Part shown: positions 1 to 12,969 of the stretch, piece by piece | Layout: each line of letters opens with the position of its first letter | How positions within the stretch are numbered: the stretch's first letter is position 1 | Assembly (NCBI GenBank): GCA_028554755.1 | Contig: JAPTOF010000006.1 | Coordinates: 13,577,001 to 13,641,000, forward strand | DNA length: 64,000 nucleotides | Direction: 5' to 3' | Source of the DNA: Cordia subcordata | Taxonomy: Eukaryota > Streptophyta > Magnoliopsida > Boraginales > Cordiaceae | The notes under the pieces: generated by a model | What the model was told of the DNA's origin: nothing | The model's input: only the letters and a program-made list of their open reading frames with translations | Databases searched by the model: none | Program-made: the position numbers and the translations under genes

Positions 1-663
1 CTAAGCTTTATCCTAGTACGTGAGAGTTAGTTAATAGAAAAGGTTAAATTTGAATTGGATATTGAACGTAAGCTTAGGACTTCCTTCTAGTTGGGTGTAA
101 CATCTTGAATGTTGTATTTGAAAATACTGGAGTTGGTTAATTATTGTTACTGAAAAATTAGACTTTTTTCGTCCAAAAAGAAATTGACATCAGAGTCCCA
201 TTAATGATTATTTAATTTTACTAGTTTATCTATATATCCTTTGTAAGATATGACCCGTATTTTAAGTTTGCACTTTAGGAATATAGATCCTAGAGTTTGA
301 GACTTGCCTTATTTCTTGTCATACCATTATCTAGTTTTACCATATTTAGAGTACTATCATATTTGTAATACTGTCATATTTGTTATTTTTTGTATTTAGT
401 GAGACAGAGAAACAAAGAGATGAGATAGAGAGCGAATGACTTTAAGGGTGAGGAGAGTGTAAGGGGCAAGTGTGCAGACCCGAGCCCTATCTCTATGTGT
501 TATATTTATTTTTATCATAGTAGAATTCTCTTGTCTGCTTATGGACGTAGGTGGAAGGTCGAACCACATTAAAAATATTATCTCCATCGTGTTTACATCT
601 TTTTCTATTTTGTTTATAATATTTTTCGTTTTAAATACCCTGAATTCCCAACATCCTTGTACA

Positions 664-895
664 AGGCCTATTTGGATTAGTTTTTTTCAGAAAAAAAAAA
701 CACATTTTTTCCTAAAAAAATTATATTAAATTTGTAATAACTATTTAATTTCACTTCCAAAAAAGTTAAAATTCTGAAAAAAAAAAACTCAAATATAAAT
801 TTTTTTTAAAAATCAAAATTTTTAGTTTTTACAAAAAATTATTTTTTAAAAGTTGTTAAAAAAATATTTTTTGAAAAAAATCAATCCAAGCCAAC
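664..895. mobile_element. Decayed MITE, GGGCTCGTTTGAATTGG family, inverted copy D
   Basis: Left end AGGCCTATTTGGATTAG, right end ATCAATCCAAGCC, with T- and A-runs just inside and an internal TTGTAATAACTATTTAATT block, the inverse of the family core. The right end has small deletions and no target duplication was found. Confidence 0.6.
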
Positions 896-987
896 TCTAA
901 ATTGCTTTGAGTTTTTATGTGAACATAGATTCGCGCAGCTTTTTTCAGCAATTGTTTCCTATTTCCATAGTGAAGAATCTTGAAAAG

Positions 988-1290
988 AATAGGATAAGAT
1001 CTTTTTTTTTTTTTTTTTTTTTTTAAAAGGGTTAACCAAAGGAGAACCCCTTCCCCACCCGGCCAGAGGCCCCTTAACCAGGCGGGAGGTAAATCGAGGG
1101 ATGTACGTGAGTGGCAGCCCGACCAGGGAGAGGACCAACGGGCGTGGAAATCCAGCAACAGCCCCGCAATATTTCAGCGGAGTACTGTCGCCACACGGAC
1201 TCGATCCCGCGTTATTAGGGTGTCTCCACCCTAATCACCTGGCCACTTACCAACTCACCTATGCCCCTGGGGCAATAGGATAAGATCTTT
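988..1290 (-). mobile_element. tRNA-derived SINE (1004-1273) with 16-bp target-site duplication
   Basis: The flanks AATAGGATAAGATCTT at 988-1003 and 1274-1289 are identical, a classic retroposon target duplication. Next to the left copy is a long T run, that is, a poly(A) tail on the minus strand. Read on the minus strand, the 270-bp body starts with an A-box-like GGTGAGTTGGTAAGTGG and has a B-box-like GGGATCGAGTCC (RNA polymerase III promoter). It is far more GC-rich than its surroundings. The intact duplication and tail suggest a fairly recent insertion. Confidence 0.93.
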
Positions 1291-2705
1291 CCTTGCATGA
1301 CTAGACGATAAGACCAATTGATACTGTTGTTGTCATGGTGGTGTTTGGACTAGGGATCTATTATGCCTAAAGAGATCGATGATGATTGTAGATCAGGAAA
1401 CCAATAAAAGATTATCTTCTTTATGTATTTCTTATGCAGACTCTTCTACTTAATTCACAATAGGCTCGGAAACTGAGGTGTTATTCTCATCTTCTTTTAC
1501 TAAATGTACCTTGATCATTTAAAATAGATTTGGATTCTTTCATAGCTTTACACGGAAGATTAATAGTTATAGATGTCTAAAACGAATTTGTAAGGCTAGC
1601 TGCTAATCTCAAGTTGTTAAAATAATAAGACAGCTTTTTTCTCATGACTCAAAATTCATTCTAGGCAAAAATACATTGATACATTGAAGCCATCTCAAAA
1701 TTATAAATTCTGTGATATATCAGTATGCTCCAACGCATACTTGTTCGTTAAAAACCTGACAATAATACATTTAATTTAAGATTTGGATCATAATAAACTA
1801 CTACGCGAACACCCTGTCTAACTTTTCAAGACGTGATGAGACTTTTTTTTTTAAATAACTACGATTAAGGCCTTAAATACTTAATATTAGACAACAATAA
1901 CGAAAATGACTAGTAGAATCATGCCATGCAAACATAGCATTTGGTCCAAGCCGCAAAGTGCAGATTTTGGCCCATTTTGCACCCAACAGGAGGACGAATC
2001 GACCAGTTTGATGCCGACATGGTTTCCCAAACAATGTAATCAAAGTGGGGTTTGGCAGTTTGAGCAATTTGGCCCTCGAAGGATTGTAGATTTTGAAACA
2101 ATTATGCTATGTTAGAACATGGGTTTGGTCCCTATGCAACCAACAACGAATATTTAGGGTAAAAAGTACATAGTATAGAGATTGGGTGCTCTAAGTGTTG
2201 ATTCTTTTCTCTTTGTATAGAGGAATTATATTTACTTTAAAAAAGATAAAAATTCTAAAAACCCTAAAGTCTAGTGTCACTTTAATATATACTTCAAGTT
2301 CAATATTTACTTGGAAGATAATAGGTTCGAATTTAAGACTTTTAATCAAAATAAGTCGCTGATTGACCTCTATATCCAATCCTTAGATGCCAAGTGCAGA
2401 AGCCTTCTTGAAGGAAATATGCAAAACTTTGAAACGCTTGTTGAGATTTTCCGAAAAGCTAGGAAGAGGAGTTAGTGGTTATAGCCAAGTATATGCAATC
2501 CTTCATTTGAGTTGGGTAGGTAGCTAGAGATTGAAGTAACAATGCATCACGGACTGCCAAAAAGAATTTAATACAAAAAAATTCAAATTCAAACTCGTGT
2601 TCTTTGTCAATAAATATTGTTTAATCTCTAATTAACTTGGAGCACATTTTAAAACATGTCACACTATTAAAGATTTATAACTAAAATATGTATGTATGTA
2701 CGTAT
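1291..2705. other. Intergenic, no gene recognised
   Basis: Only short open frames. The block 1906-2115 is open on both strands and less AT-rich than its flanks, but gives no recognisable protein and no splice-linked extension. Runs of TATG/TACG tetranucleotides end the stretch at 2688-2705. Confidence 0.5.
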
Positions 2706-4070
2706 GTACCTGATGGGTGTCGAAACCACCAAAAATAATTTCCTATTTCTTACCTTACAACTTTAATTTGCGTACGCGGTGAGAAAAGGGTCGAATCCAC
2801 GGAGATTGGGGGAATATTTTATACTAATTATACCAAGTAGATTACTCAACTAAGTTGCAATCAAAAGGGGGAAATCAAATGCTAAACAAGAAAATAAATA
2901 ACGTTGTCCAGAGCACTGGTCGTGCTACGTGGGCAAGCAATCTGACCAGAAAATAAAAAAAACGTAAATAAAAATTAAATTGACTAAAATATGCAATTCT
3001 AAATTAATGCTAAGTTGGAAAATCAGAAAATCAGTGAGAATAAAATCTAGCCTGAGTAACAATCGTAATTTCGGCCAACAAATTCGATCATAGATGCAAA
3101 AATACTTTCAGCTATTTTGATAAATCAGTTATAGTTATTGGCTCGGCCTAATAACCTTATCTTTCCTTACAGAGTTGATAACGGTTTAAATCACTACGAT
3201 TTTTCCCATAATCCCCTTATCTATTAGACGTTCTAATCCCCGGATATGCCCGTAAGAGCTATCTAACGGCAGCAATAAAAATCTAAAAAGACCTGATTCT
3301 AAAAGTCAATGCTCTCGCGGTTATTGCTTATTTAGATTACGTAATTACTCAGAAAACCTGATTACCACTATATTTAGATTAATTTGATTAATCTAACTAG
3401 CTACCTATTGTCATGCAATTAAATAATCGCAGAACAATATTAATTATTGAAGCAGTAAATACGCAAATACCGAAAATAGAATGAAAGGAATAAAAACACT
3501 TAGATCTCACGAATTTGATGAACCGTAATCTTGATTAATCTTCGACTAGAAAAGAAAATTAGAACAGCTTGTCCATGAATGTCGCCAAGAAATAAAGAGA
3601 AAATTTACTGTTGTCTGCTAAAAGCTGTCTCCTAAAAGTTGTCTACGTCTAAAGTGCAAATAAGAGGTATTTATATAATAAGAAACCCTAACCTATTTTT
3701 CTTATTGGATCAAGAAACCTGCCCAAAAAGAATAAAAAGGTAAAAGTCTGAAATAAGTCCAACAAAATAAAAAGCCTGCTAATATTTAATCTAATTCCTT
3801 CCAAAAGCCCAGAAAAATATCTTCAATCTTGGTCAACCCAGTCAAAACCCGCGTAGCAATCAAACAGCATTTTTTCACGTGACGACGTCAACTTTGACCG
3901 CTATAAACTTGTCCAAAAAGCTTCAATATCCATATGTAATGCGTCCAGCTCCTTTTCCTAAGCACATTTATGCAAAATTACATTAAAAACATCGATTAAG
4001 AAGCATTCTATTCCAAAATCAAGTGCATCTAACATATAAATTAAATACTTATTTAAAACTTATCAGTACC
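2706..4070 (-). mobile_element. Solo LTR of a Ty3-type retrotransposon (2711-4065) with 5-bp target duplication GTACC
   Basis: The 1355-bp unit begins TGATGGGTGTCG and ends AACTTATCA, so it has TG...CA ends, and GTACC flanks it on both sides. No internal coding region or second LTR is present, so it is a recombination product. Orientation is inferred as minus: on that strand TATATAAATACCTC near 3666-3679 reads as a TATA box. The end GGTTTCGACACCCATCA is also the usual LTR end before the primer site in plant Tat/Athila-like elements. Confidence 0.85.
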
Positions 4071-6194
4071 TATATGTATGTATGTCTCATGTACACAGTG
4101 ATCTAAATGTGTATGTATGTACACATATATATACATATATATGTGTGTGTATCGTGTGATATTGCTTTAATTAACTCTAAATTATTGATCTTAATTTTTC
4201 ATAGGTAGCCTTTGTTAGCTTATCAACTGTAATATCTAATAATTTGCTCTCACTGTCTCAAGGCTCATTAGCTAATCAAAGCAAAGTTGTGCAACAGAAA
4301 AATGATATAGTATTTCAAGCAAATGATTTCTGAAGGTGTCATGGTAAAGCACATATATACGTCAAAACTTACAAACGATTATCGTTTGCTAGAGGTAGAA
4401 AAATGCGCCACGTATTATTAATTTATCATCTTAAACTGTCATTCCTATCTCACGTAAATTTATTTATTATTGTTATTATTATTATTTTGAAAAATTAACT
4501 CGTATTTACAAATAGAGATTGGCAAGTATGGGAAATTGGATGTGAATTCTAGATGTCACAATTATCTTTTTTTACACCGAAAAAAAAGAATTATTACTTT
4601 GCAAGGGATCAATAATTCATAAGAGAAAGAGCAAGAATGATTTTCTCAATAAAATTGGCGCATATAGTTTCATGATTGTACGATTAATCATCAAATGTGC
4701 ACAAATATAATCAGATAAAAATATATCCTTTCATTATAAGTAATTAACCAAATTCTTTGGTACATTCCTTTTGTGGCAATCATATTCAGCACGATTTGAA
4801 GCTAGATTTGTGTCACATCAAAAAAGAGTCTTCAAACAGAAGCAAAAGACGTACAAGATATTTAGATCAACTCCAAGAAACTCCTATTTTTATTTCTTAG
4901 CTAAAACAGGCCGGAAAAAAAATGCATTTTTTTCACTTAATTTTTTTTTTCACTTTTTGACAAATTCTCGCTTTGACGATCTCTACTTTGAAGGACTCGA
5001 TATTTTTTTTTTCTCTACCAACTTACATTTGAGGAGAGAAAAATGACTCCCTATCATCACTTCTATTGTTTTGTCTAACCTTACAAGCATGCATTAGGAA
5101 TTAATCAACGTACAGAATGATTTGTGATTAATAATACTTATATATGACGCTGACTTGTCTAAACTAGAGGCTGCTGATTATTGTAATTTTCTTTTAGGTT
5201 AATGAAGAAATAATATTAAAAATTGACAAAGTAAATTTATCTCTGTGATTTGTGATACACGTGTAGGGAAAAGTGCATCAAAGTCATATGTCGAAAACAT
5301 TATTCTTTCATGGTTGAGATTCAATCATTATAAATTATTATATATTATATTAAAATAATTTAAATAATTTAAACAATTTACGAACTATTAAATTCGGGCG
5401 TTATGTTAAACCAAGCGCCTTAATTATATAAACACACTTGACGAAAAGACCATTACGTGAAAAATAGCTGTAAGCAACTTCACTGAAGAGAAAGGCCACT
5501 GCTCTCCTGATGCTACAGATTTTAGTAGCTTTTGAGCCTTCTGACCCTGTCCTTGATCCAATGTAGAGATAAAGTATGTTCATTGTGTCCTTCATGACTC
5601 GTTTAAGAATAACAAATTTATGGGATGGTTAGAATATCACCGGAGGAACTGTAACAAATCCGAGTACTTCAATTTTAGAGTTACCAAGGTGTAACTAGGG
5701 GCACATATTGTGTTTTTCGGCTTATGCTCTTTGGCAGCAATCTGGCATTAGGTGTAATATTTTGCAATGGACGTAAACAACTAGCTCATCTGTGGCAAAG
5801 ACTCGACTGTGATTGTGTGAATAAACTTTCCGGTGTGTAAGGCTTCACACACAGCGTTCATGTCATCAATATCTAACATGTTTAATAATTAGATGGATGC
5901 ATGAATGTCTTTGTTGTCTGTTGGCCCCATTCGTGACTTTGATGATGTGTCATCCTAATCTTACTCGCACACCCCATTGCCCCCACAAAACCCTGCCAAT
6001 TCATCCTATCCAAAGCCATGATATTTCTTGACCAAGAAAAACAAGCCACGATATTTCTTGACCCCAAAAAAAAAAAAGCCATGATACTCCCATCTCTAGT
6101 TTTGCTGACGAGTCACGCCTAATACAGGTGGGTGTGCAAATCATGGTGAAATGGCCTTCATTCATTGATCAGTCCCGATCAGTTACTCAAGCAA
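4071..6194. other. Intergenic, AT-rich, no gene recognised
   Basis: Contains (TATG)n and (AT)n tracts at 4075-4150. At 6015-6085 a short imperfect tandem of AAGCCA(T/C)GATATTTCTTGACC is seen. No protein family is recognised in any frame. Confidence 0.5.
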
Positions 6195-6630
6195 AATGTC
6201 GATGGTTACTCCAAAAGTAACTTGGAAAGTATTGCTGCTAGAGGACTTACCCATAATGATTATGGTAGATGGGTAGTTGGCATCACTATTAATTTTGGAA
6301 TTGATATCAAACCATATTGCTAAAATAATACTCTCTAGGAAAGCTTATGGGAGACTAGCTATTAAGAGGGGAGCGGCTGCTATTGAGATTGATTTTAACT
6401 CATAGGTCCTCACTCACTGGATTAGAAAACGGATCAATAGTTGGGACTTGCCTTTTCATATGCCAAGGAATGCAAAAAGATATTAATCGCTAGCTAAGGC
6501 TTTTAACTTACTACATCTATTGGGAAGCAAACAAATGTGCAAACTGTCTCGTTAATTTTCGGCTCACTCTCTCACTCGGTACTCACATTATTCATCTCTT
6601 GTATTTGGGGCATGAATTCATAGTATAATT
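6195..6630 (+). pseudogene. LINE-type RNase H domain remnant
   Basis: One frame reads NVDGYSKSNLESIAARG and then HNDYGRWVVGITINFGID, which matches the start of the RNase H domain at the C-terminus of plant LINE polyproteins (usual form NTDGASKGNPG...RDSNGRWIVGFSRNIG). About 200 bases on, YIYWEANKCANCLVN matches the family's HIYREANKCADWLAN end motif. Stops and frame breaks lie between. No reverse transcriptase is present upstream, so it is a 5'-truncated, dead copy. Confidence 0.7.
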
Positions 6631-9491
6631 TAAAAATATTATGATGTTATGAATTATGATTGTGCCATAGATGTATACTATATATACTACATAAAACACA
6701 TATCAAGATGAGGGAAGATGTCCATGAGGCTGAGTTGTCCGTTCTGTTGGAATATATCATGTGTTTGATAGAAGCAATAAAACATAAAAGTCATGTCGAC
6801 AGCTAATGAAAAAGATGTAGTTCTAACTAGCAATAATGTTTAAATGAGATTAATGGTCAGTCAATGAATTCAGTTTAGCATCTAGCACCCTAGTGATGGT
6901 GAAGAAAAAGAAAGTTAAATTTAATGATTTAATAATATGCTACTCGTCTCTTAAGTAAAAAGATCAATTATTGGTTATATGGTTAATATACACGAATTAT
7001 GATCTCCTTTGACAAGCGAAAACTCATTGATCGTATTAAATTTAACTTAAAATTATATTAATGAACTTGAATATTTGGCTGCAATTAATGTCTGTCTACC
7101 TACTTGTTTGACCCTTAGGAGTGTACGTACAAAAGTTATGATATATATTTTCATTTGAAAAGCAAGAACAACGAGCCAAACTACACAATCATGATTTTAT
7201 CATGCAGGCCTATTCTATATATTAAAATGATTGAGTAAAGTATCGATCATGTGATATCCTCCCAACAATTCTTTTATTTAAAAGAATTAGCGTGCCATTT
7301 TTCTTTCTTTCAGTGCTAGTGTGAGTTTTTGTTCTTTTTCTATTTAATGTTTGGTAGTCTCGTGCGGCACCTCTTGGTTGCTTCTATATTTTTTTAATAT
7401 TTTTGTTATTTTTCAGCAATTAATATTAATGTTTCCACTTGACAAATTGATCAAAAAAATAAACTAATTTCTTAACCTTTATTTTATCTATAATTTATAG
7501 TATAACGTAACTCTAAGTTGGGTTGCTGTGTGAAACATTGCGATTCTTTTTCCATTTTTTCCTCGATGCTGTTATGACCTATGGTAGCAAGTATATTGTT
7601 TCTTTCTTTTTTCTTCTTTATTTATTTATTTTTTTAGAATAAGTTTTGGGACATCGCTCCCATGGGCGTGTTCTTTTTTCTTTTTCTGATTTGATGTTTC
7701 AAGTCTAGTGTTTCTTCAATTTTTCTTATTTAATACTTGAACGGAATGCAACATCAAACCAATTCTTTAATTTTTTTAATATATTTTGTTTATTTTCTTA
7801 ACAAACTTCAATTTTTTTATAATTGACAAAATAATTTCTTGATTTTTATACTTTTTATCCAAAATTTTAAAAATACTTAGATCAACGAAAATATATTTTA
7901 ATTTTAACACATTAATAAATTCTTTTATTCATAAAACTAATTTACTTTCAATATACTATATAATTATTTAAATCTGAACAACCATTCCATGTGGTGGAAA
8001 AGGTCATAAATATTTTACGGCTCGTAAGTCAAAACAGTGGCAGTAAAGAAAGCAATTATGGCACAATCAGAAGCTTATTAATTATTAAATGTGTCATTAT
8101 CTTTGAGAGGAAATTAAGGTATACTACTTGTGTCGCTGTAGTTTGTTGAAGCGACTGCGTTATTAATGGTGGGGAAGCAAAATTATTTTTGTTGGATGAT
8201 CTACGTTTTAAGAGGTTGTTAATTAAACAGATTCAACAAATGAAGTTCTGCATGTTGGCCCAGGTGTGAGAAGTTTACAGCTAAGCCTCACGGATCACGA
8301 GATCGAGTCGAGAAAATAATAGTTGAATCTATTCTCATATTTTAAAAATTTAAACTTGTAGAAAATGTATTAATAAATTTATTAATTTTATATATTAACA
8401 CGCCTCTTATGTATGTGTATGAATTATTTTGACCCTTCAACATACACATATAAAGAACGTTTTGCATGCCAAACTATTCTTTCATAATTAGAATCTCATA
8501 AAAGAAAAAAGAATTTGCACAAGCAATAATAGGTAATCATATATTATTCAGCAAAAAGATGAACCTAAAAGGGTGCTGTTCCCGTTCACATGGTGTATGT
8601 CAGTGATGACTGATTAACATAATCAGGCAAGTGGTATGCACTAGAAAAAGTAGCACCGCATGAGCCATGAGATATATGAAAATTTTTCCTCCTATATCTC
8701 GTATTTATTTAAAAACCTTGATTAGAAAACCCAAAGCGCAGATTAATTGGGGCTTGTAGACTTTGCTAGTGTGGATCATGTCTCTGGTCTACCGTCTTAC
8801 ATCTCGAAATTTATATTTTAGTGTGAGTTTAAAAAATTTTTAAAACGTATTAATTTTTATACGTGACATATATTCCTTTTTAAAGGAAGATTATGTGCCT
8901 TAAAATTTGGATCACATTGTGACTAAGAAACAATGCCGAGGATAACTATGTCATTTTATGCTTAACTGTTCTGTACTCAAAATATTCTCACTGCAAGATT
9001 TTAGAGATATAACCCTAGATGGCTGTCCGATTTCAAAGGGAGTTTCTTAGATTTTTGATCTCATAGTTTTCTTTTTGAAAAAGTTCAAGTTCAAATTATC
9101 ATTTTTAAAGAATAATTTCGACTATTTGAGGAACTTCTTCGAATCCACATGATAGGCGTTAGTTTCTTGGATGTCAATACTGTTCTTGCTTACTTTTGCC
9201 CAGACATTCTTGACAATTGGCTAAAGCAATTGCTACTGTCTTCCATGGCTTGCTAGAAATACAGCTTGACTCTATCATGTCCAAAGCTGGCAAAATATGT
9301 CCACCAAATACTGTAAACGTGTTTCCTCATTCAGGCTGTTTCTCATATTGTTGCCCACTAATCTTTAGAAAAATTATTTGACTTGTTAACTGATAATTGA
9401 TAATTAAAATAAACCTATTAATTAAATAAATATCACTAAAATATTATTACGAACTATGATGGATGGTTATCTCTAACCCTCTTCTCTCCTC
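6631..9491. other. Intergenic, AT-rich, no gene recognised
   Basis: No supported gene. A B-box-like GAGATCGAGTCGAG at 8301-8314, preceded by TGGCCCAGGTGTGAG at 8253, may be an eroded SINE body, but no tail or target duplication was found. Confidence 0.4.
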
Positions 9492-9650
9492 TATAAAAGA
9501 GTATCTATATCACTTATCAGAAATAATTGTTTCAGTTCTTTCAATTTTTCTATCATAAAATTTTTAGATACAAAAGGAGACAGAGAGAAGAAGAGAGCCA
9601 AGATTTTTTTTTTTGGTCAATTTTCTCACTAACTGCTATCACTAACAATG
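9492..9650 (+). promoter_or_regulatory. Promoter-like block with TATA box and a start codon abutting a splice donor
   Basis: TATAAAA at 9492-9498 is followed by a purine-rich, leader-like stretch (GGAGACAGAGAGAAGAAGAG, 9577-9596) and then ACAATG directly followed by GTACGT (ATG 9648-9650, donor 9651). This would give a first exon that codes only Met, as in some ribosomal-protein genes. I found no convincing downstream exon, so it may be a truncated gene or chance. Confidence 0.25.
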
Positions 9651-10313
9651 GTACGTAATTTCTACACTGTAAAGATCCTATAAAATTTATTTCCACATTA
9701 TCAAAATATTATGGAGTTTATTCTAACAAATACTACTTCTAACGATTAGCGGTGGAAAATAATAAAGATAAACGTTAATAATTTCATTTTTTGTACTTAA
9801 AAAATTGAATTTGGACAGCGCCCATGATTTTGTAAATAGTTCAGAGATAATTTCTGAAAAAACTCTCTAACAGTTATCATAGAACAGTTTTCTCAAAAGA
9901 TATTTGCACATATACGTAAAGAATAGAAATGAAAAACTCTGAAGTTTTGTTCTACGCAGAGCATCATGATGCCTTAGCCATTTCTTTAAATATAGTGGAG
10001 TGTATATGAAGTTAAATTGTTGTTCTTCTAATATTGAAAGTGTTTAATGCACCTGATTAGCTGTTAAACTTACTTGCTAGTGCTCATTGATTCAACATAT
10101 ATGTGTATATATGTGTGTATATATGTATATGTATGCGTGTATATATATACAAGACAATTAGTAATTAGTTTTCTAATTTTTTTCTCCAAACTATCCTTCT
10201 TACTGTAATTTAACGAAACCATGCGTAATTATTTTTTCTCTTTTCTCAGATTTTCATGTTTTTAAGTAAAGTTTTGAAGGGGACTCCGACCAGATTATAT
10301 ATGCACACACAAC

Positions 10314-10319
<6 letters not shown>

Positions 10320-10351
<32 letters not shown>

Positions 10352-10381
10352 TGTGTGTGTGTGTGTGTGCGCGTGTGTGTG
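10320..10381. repeat. Compound microsatellite (GA)n(GT)n
   Basis: About 30 bases of GA then 31 of GT with a short GC interruption. Preceded by ACACACAACATACACA. Confidence 0.95.
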
Positions 10382-10534
10382 TTGGATGCCATCTTCCTTA
10401 GGGAGATAAATGGAATAGTAAAAAAAATCCTTTCAACGAGCAGAGAAATTATTAGTAACTGGAAGGAAAAAATAATAAAAGGTTGATGAAAAACTTGGGA
10501 GCTTTACTACTCATGGCAAGTGAGTTGAGTTGAT

Positions 10535-10659
10535 TAAGAGCCTGTTTGGCTCTACTTATTTTGCAGCTTATAAATTTTTATAAAAAAGTATTTCCTCATG
10601 TATTTTTTTACTATTTATAACTTATAAGTCCCAAATAAGCTTAGTCAAATAGGCTGTAA
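10535..10659. mobile_element. Tourist-like (PIF/Harbinger) MITE, 119 bp, TAA target duplication
   Basis: The inverted ends GAGCCTGTTTGGCT and (reverse complement) CAGCCTATTTGACT are flanked by TAA on both sides (10535-10537 and 10657-10659). Size and 3-bp TAA/TTA duplication fit non-autonomous PIF/Harbinger elements. Confidence 0.75.
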
Positions 10660-11303
10660 ATATTTCGTGAAGTCAGTATTTACTTTTTTCTCGGTTGCGC
10701 TGATGACAAAGAAAGTCCCATTTATTTCATTTTTCTTGTCTAGGTTTCTGTTCATGGTAAATTTATGAACCGCAACCATGATGAATTTAGAGCAAAGTGT
10801 TCATGTTCTTTTCTTGTTAAATAAGTATTTCATTAATCGTAACTCAAAAAACTTTAGGTACAGCTAATCTAGATTACAAAGACTATCTATCATTAATCTC
10901 AAGATTCAAAAACGTTCTTTTAAGTTTCCTCCCACTAGACATTCTTGTTCTCGCACAATTATAGTTAAGGAAAGGGATAATAAAACCATCTTGTTTTTTG
11001 GCTTATGTTCTATTCTCTGATATAGTAATAATTTAACGATTCAATTATAAGAATATAACAAAAGATTTTCTTTTATTGCATGTATTGAGGATAGAAAAAC
11101 AAAAAAGCACATTTCGTAGATTATAAGTTCTTAAATTATAATGTAATAACAAGATACTATGTACAACTTTTGTGGGATGCAACTAAATTTATGAACCTAT
11201 ATAATTATTTCCAACTTGACGACAAATATGTAACGGTTTTAGTATTCTACTGTCCAGATGGAAAAAGGAAGATGAAAACTGAGGTGGCTAATTGATATAG
11301 ATA

Positions 11304-11305
11304 CA

Positions 11306-11341
<36 letters not shown>

Positions 11342-11358
11342 CACATATATATATATAT
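11304..11358. repeat. (AT)n-rich microsatellite with ACATAT interruptions
   Basis: Three AT blocks separated by ACAT or ACACAT. Palindromic and prone to replication slippage. Confidence 0.9.
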
Positions 11359-12097
11359 GGTGGAATGAGTTAGAAATGGAATGAAATTTTTTATTTTATT
11401 TTCATTCCCATGATTAGTATGATAGAGTACAATAAGGAATTTCATTCTAGAGGAAATCTTATTCCCATGGGTATAGAAATAGCCATTTTTGACATAATAT
11501 TCTCATGATGTTCCTAAGAATGAAATTTTTTTTTACAAATAACCAAAACTCTTTTCAAAATTTTATATATTAAAAAAGTAGCCTTTTATATACATAATCT
11601 TATGCAAATCCTATGATCTAATTAAGATATTTAAAGTTCAAAAATTAAAAAATAACTTAGTTTAACTACTATTCTTCTTGTTGTTATTGTCATCGTCGTC
11701 GTGGTTGTTATTGTTTTTATATTATTATTATATGTATATAAGAACATAAGGTGACTCCTACTATTTTATGTAAGTCATTTGCAATCCTATGTAAAATACT
11801 AAATATTAAACATGGATTTGGAATCAAAATATTTATTTTTACCATCATTCTTAATGCATACTAGACATGAAATATTCATTACCGAAGTTCATTCCGTTCC
11901 ATAGCTTATTTCATTTGAATTCAAATTTGTTCTAACATGACAATCACTACCTAAAAGAGTTATGACATGTTAATATTTAATAGGAGGTGGAACAAAATAA
12001 ATAAAAAAGAAGGGTTCCTTACTTTTCATTTTGGTTTTTGGAAACATATTTTAGTACTTTGTTTATTTGCCTACTCGGCTTTTTTGTAAGAACGGAA

Positions 12098-12552
12098 GGT
12101 GTTTGGCTAAGTGAATAAGCCAGTCGAATCAGTTTGTAAGCACTTTTAAGTTTTATTTGACTTAACTGTAAGATTATAGCTATTGAATAATAGAGCTTTT
12201 AGCAGTTAAAAGTTATATTGAACAAAAGTCGTGATTGTTTAACCTGGTATTTTAAGAGTTGAGTTTTTAGTTGTTTTGACCTTTGAGGACAATATTAAAA
12301 TTTTAAAATTATGTAATAGTATTTTTAAGAAAATAAGAAGAAAAATAATTTCTAATATGATGTAAAAACAAGTTTTCAAAAGCTTTATTTGAAAAACTCC
12401 AAATTTGAAACATCTAGTTTTTCAATTTTTTTAATTTTAATTTTATATAAAAGCTCTTAAAATATAAGTTAATTTCAACTTTTAAACTATAAAAACTTTT
12501 AAGCTTACATAAAATGTTCTGAGTCCCTAAAAACTAGGGCAAACAGACTTTC
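12098..12552. mobile_element. Probable MITE, about 455 bp, ends resembling hAT/Harbinger elements
   Basis: The left end GGTGTTTGGCTAAGTG and the right end (reverse complement GTCTGTTTGCCCTAGTT) form an imperfect inverted pair around AT-rich, non-coding sequence. I could not find a clear target duplication, so boundaries are approximate. Confidence 0.5.
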
Positions 12553-12969
12553 ATGTATTTGTAAGCATGTGAAAATTAAATGAGCAGCTGACCCATGCTT
12601 TCAGTTTAGCAGCTTATAATTAAGCACCACAGTTTGACCAAAAGGTAAAGGCTTTTCTTATCCTTCAAAGTTTTGAAATATTAATTAATGAAAGCCCTTT
12701 TTAACCATGTTAAATAATATTACTGTTTATAAAGATCCATTTTTTAAATATGTCAATAATTTTTAAACACATATTATCCAAATACTTTTATACTTGTTCA
12801 TCACTTATAAGTATTAAAAGTTGCTTATTTATAAGTACGAGTTACTTCTTTTTTTTTTTTTTTGCTAGGCAACTACAAGCTACTTGTGAACGCATAAAGA
12901 AGTGCAATTAAATAGGCTACTAGCTATTCGACACGTAAGTATGCAAAGACAAACGGGCCATAATAATGC

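Noticed and set aside
472..729. 85-codon open frame at the left edge
   Set aside because: Low-complexity Phe/Ile/Lys sequence in AT-rich DNA, with no splice context and no family resemblance.
1101..1283. Open frames across the GC-rich block at 1.0-1.3 kb
   Set aside because: They lie inside the SINE body and follow from its base composition.
8253..8420. Possible third SINE from a B-box-like GAGATCGAGTCGAG
   Set aside because: No A/T tail at a defined end and no target duplication could be found; kept only as a remark.
10256..10486. 76-codon frame with REREREREVCVCVCV
   Set aside because: Translation of the (GA)n(GT)n microsatellite, not a gene.
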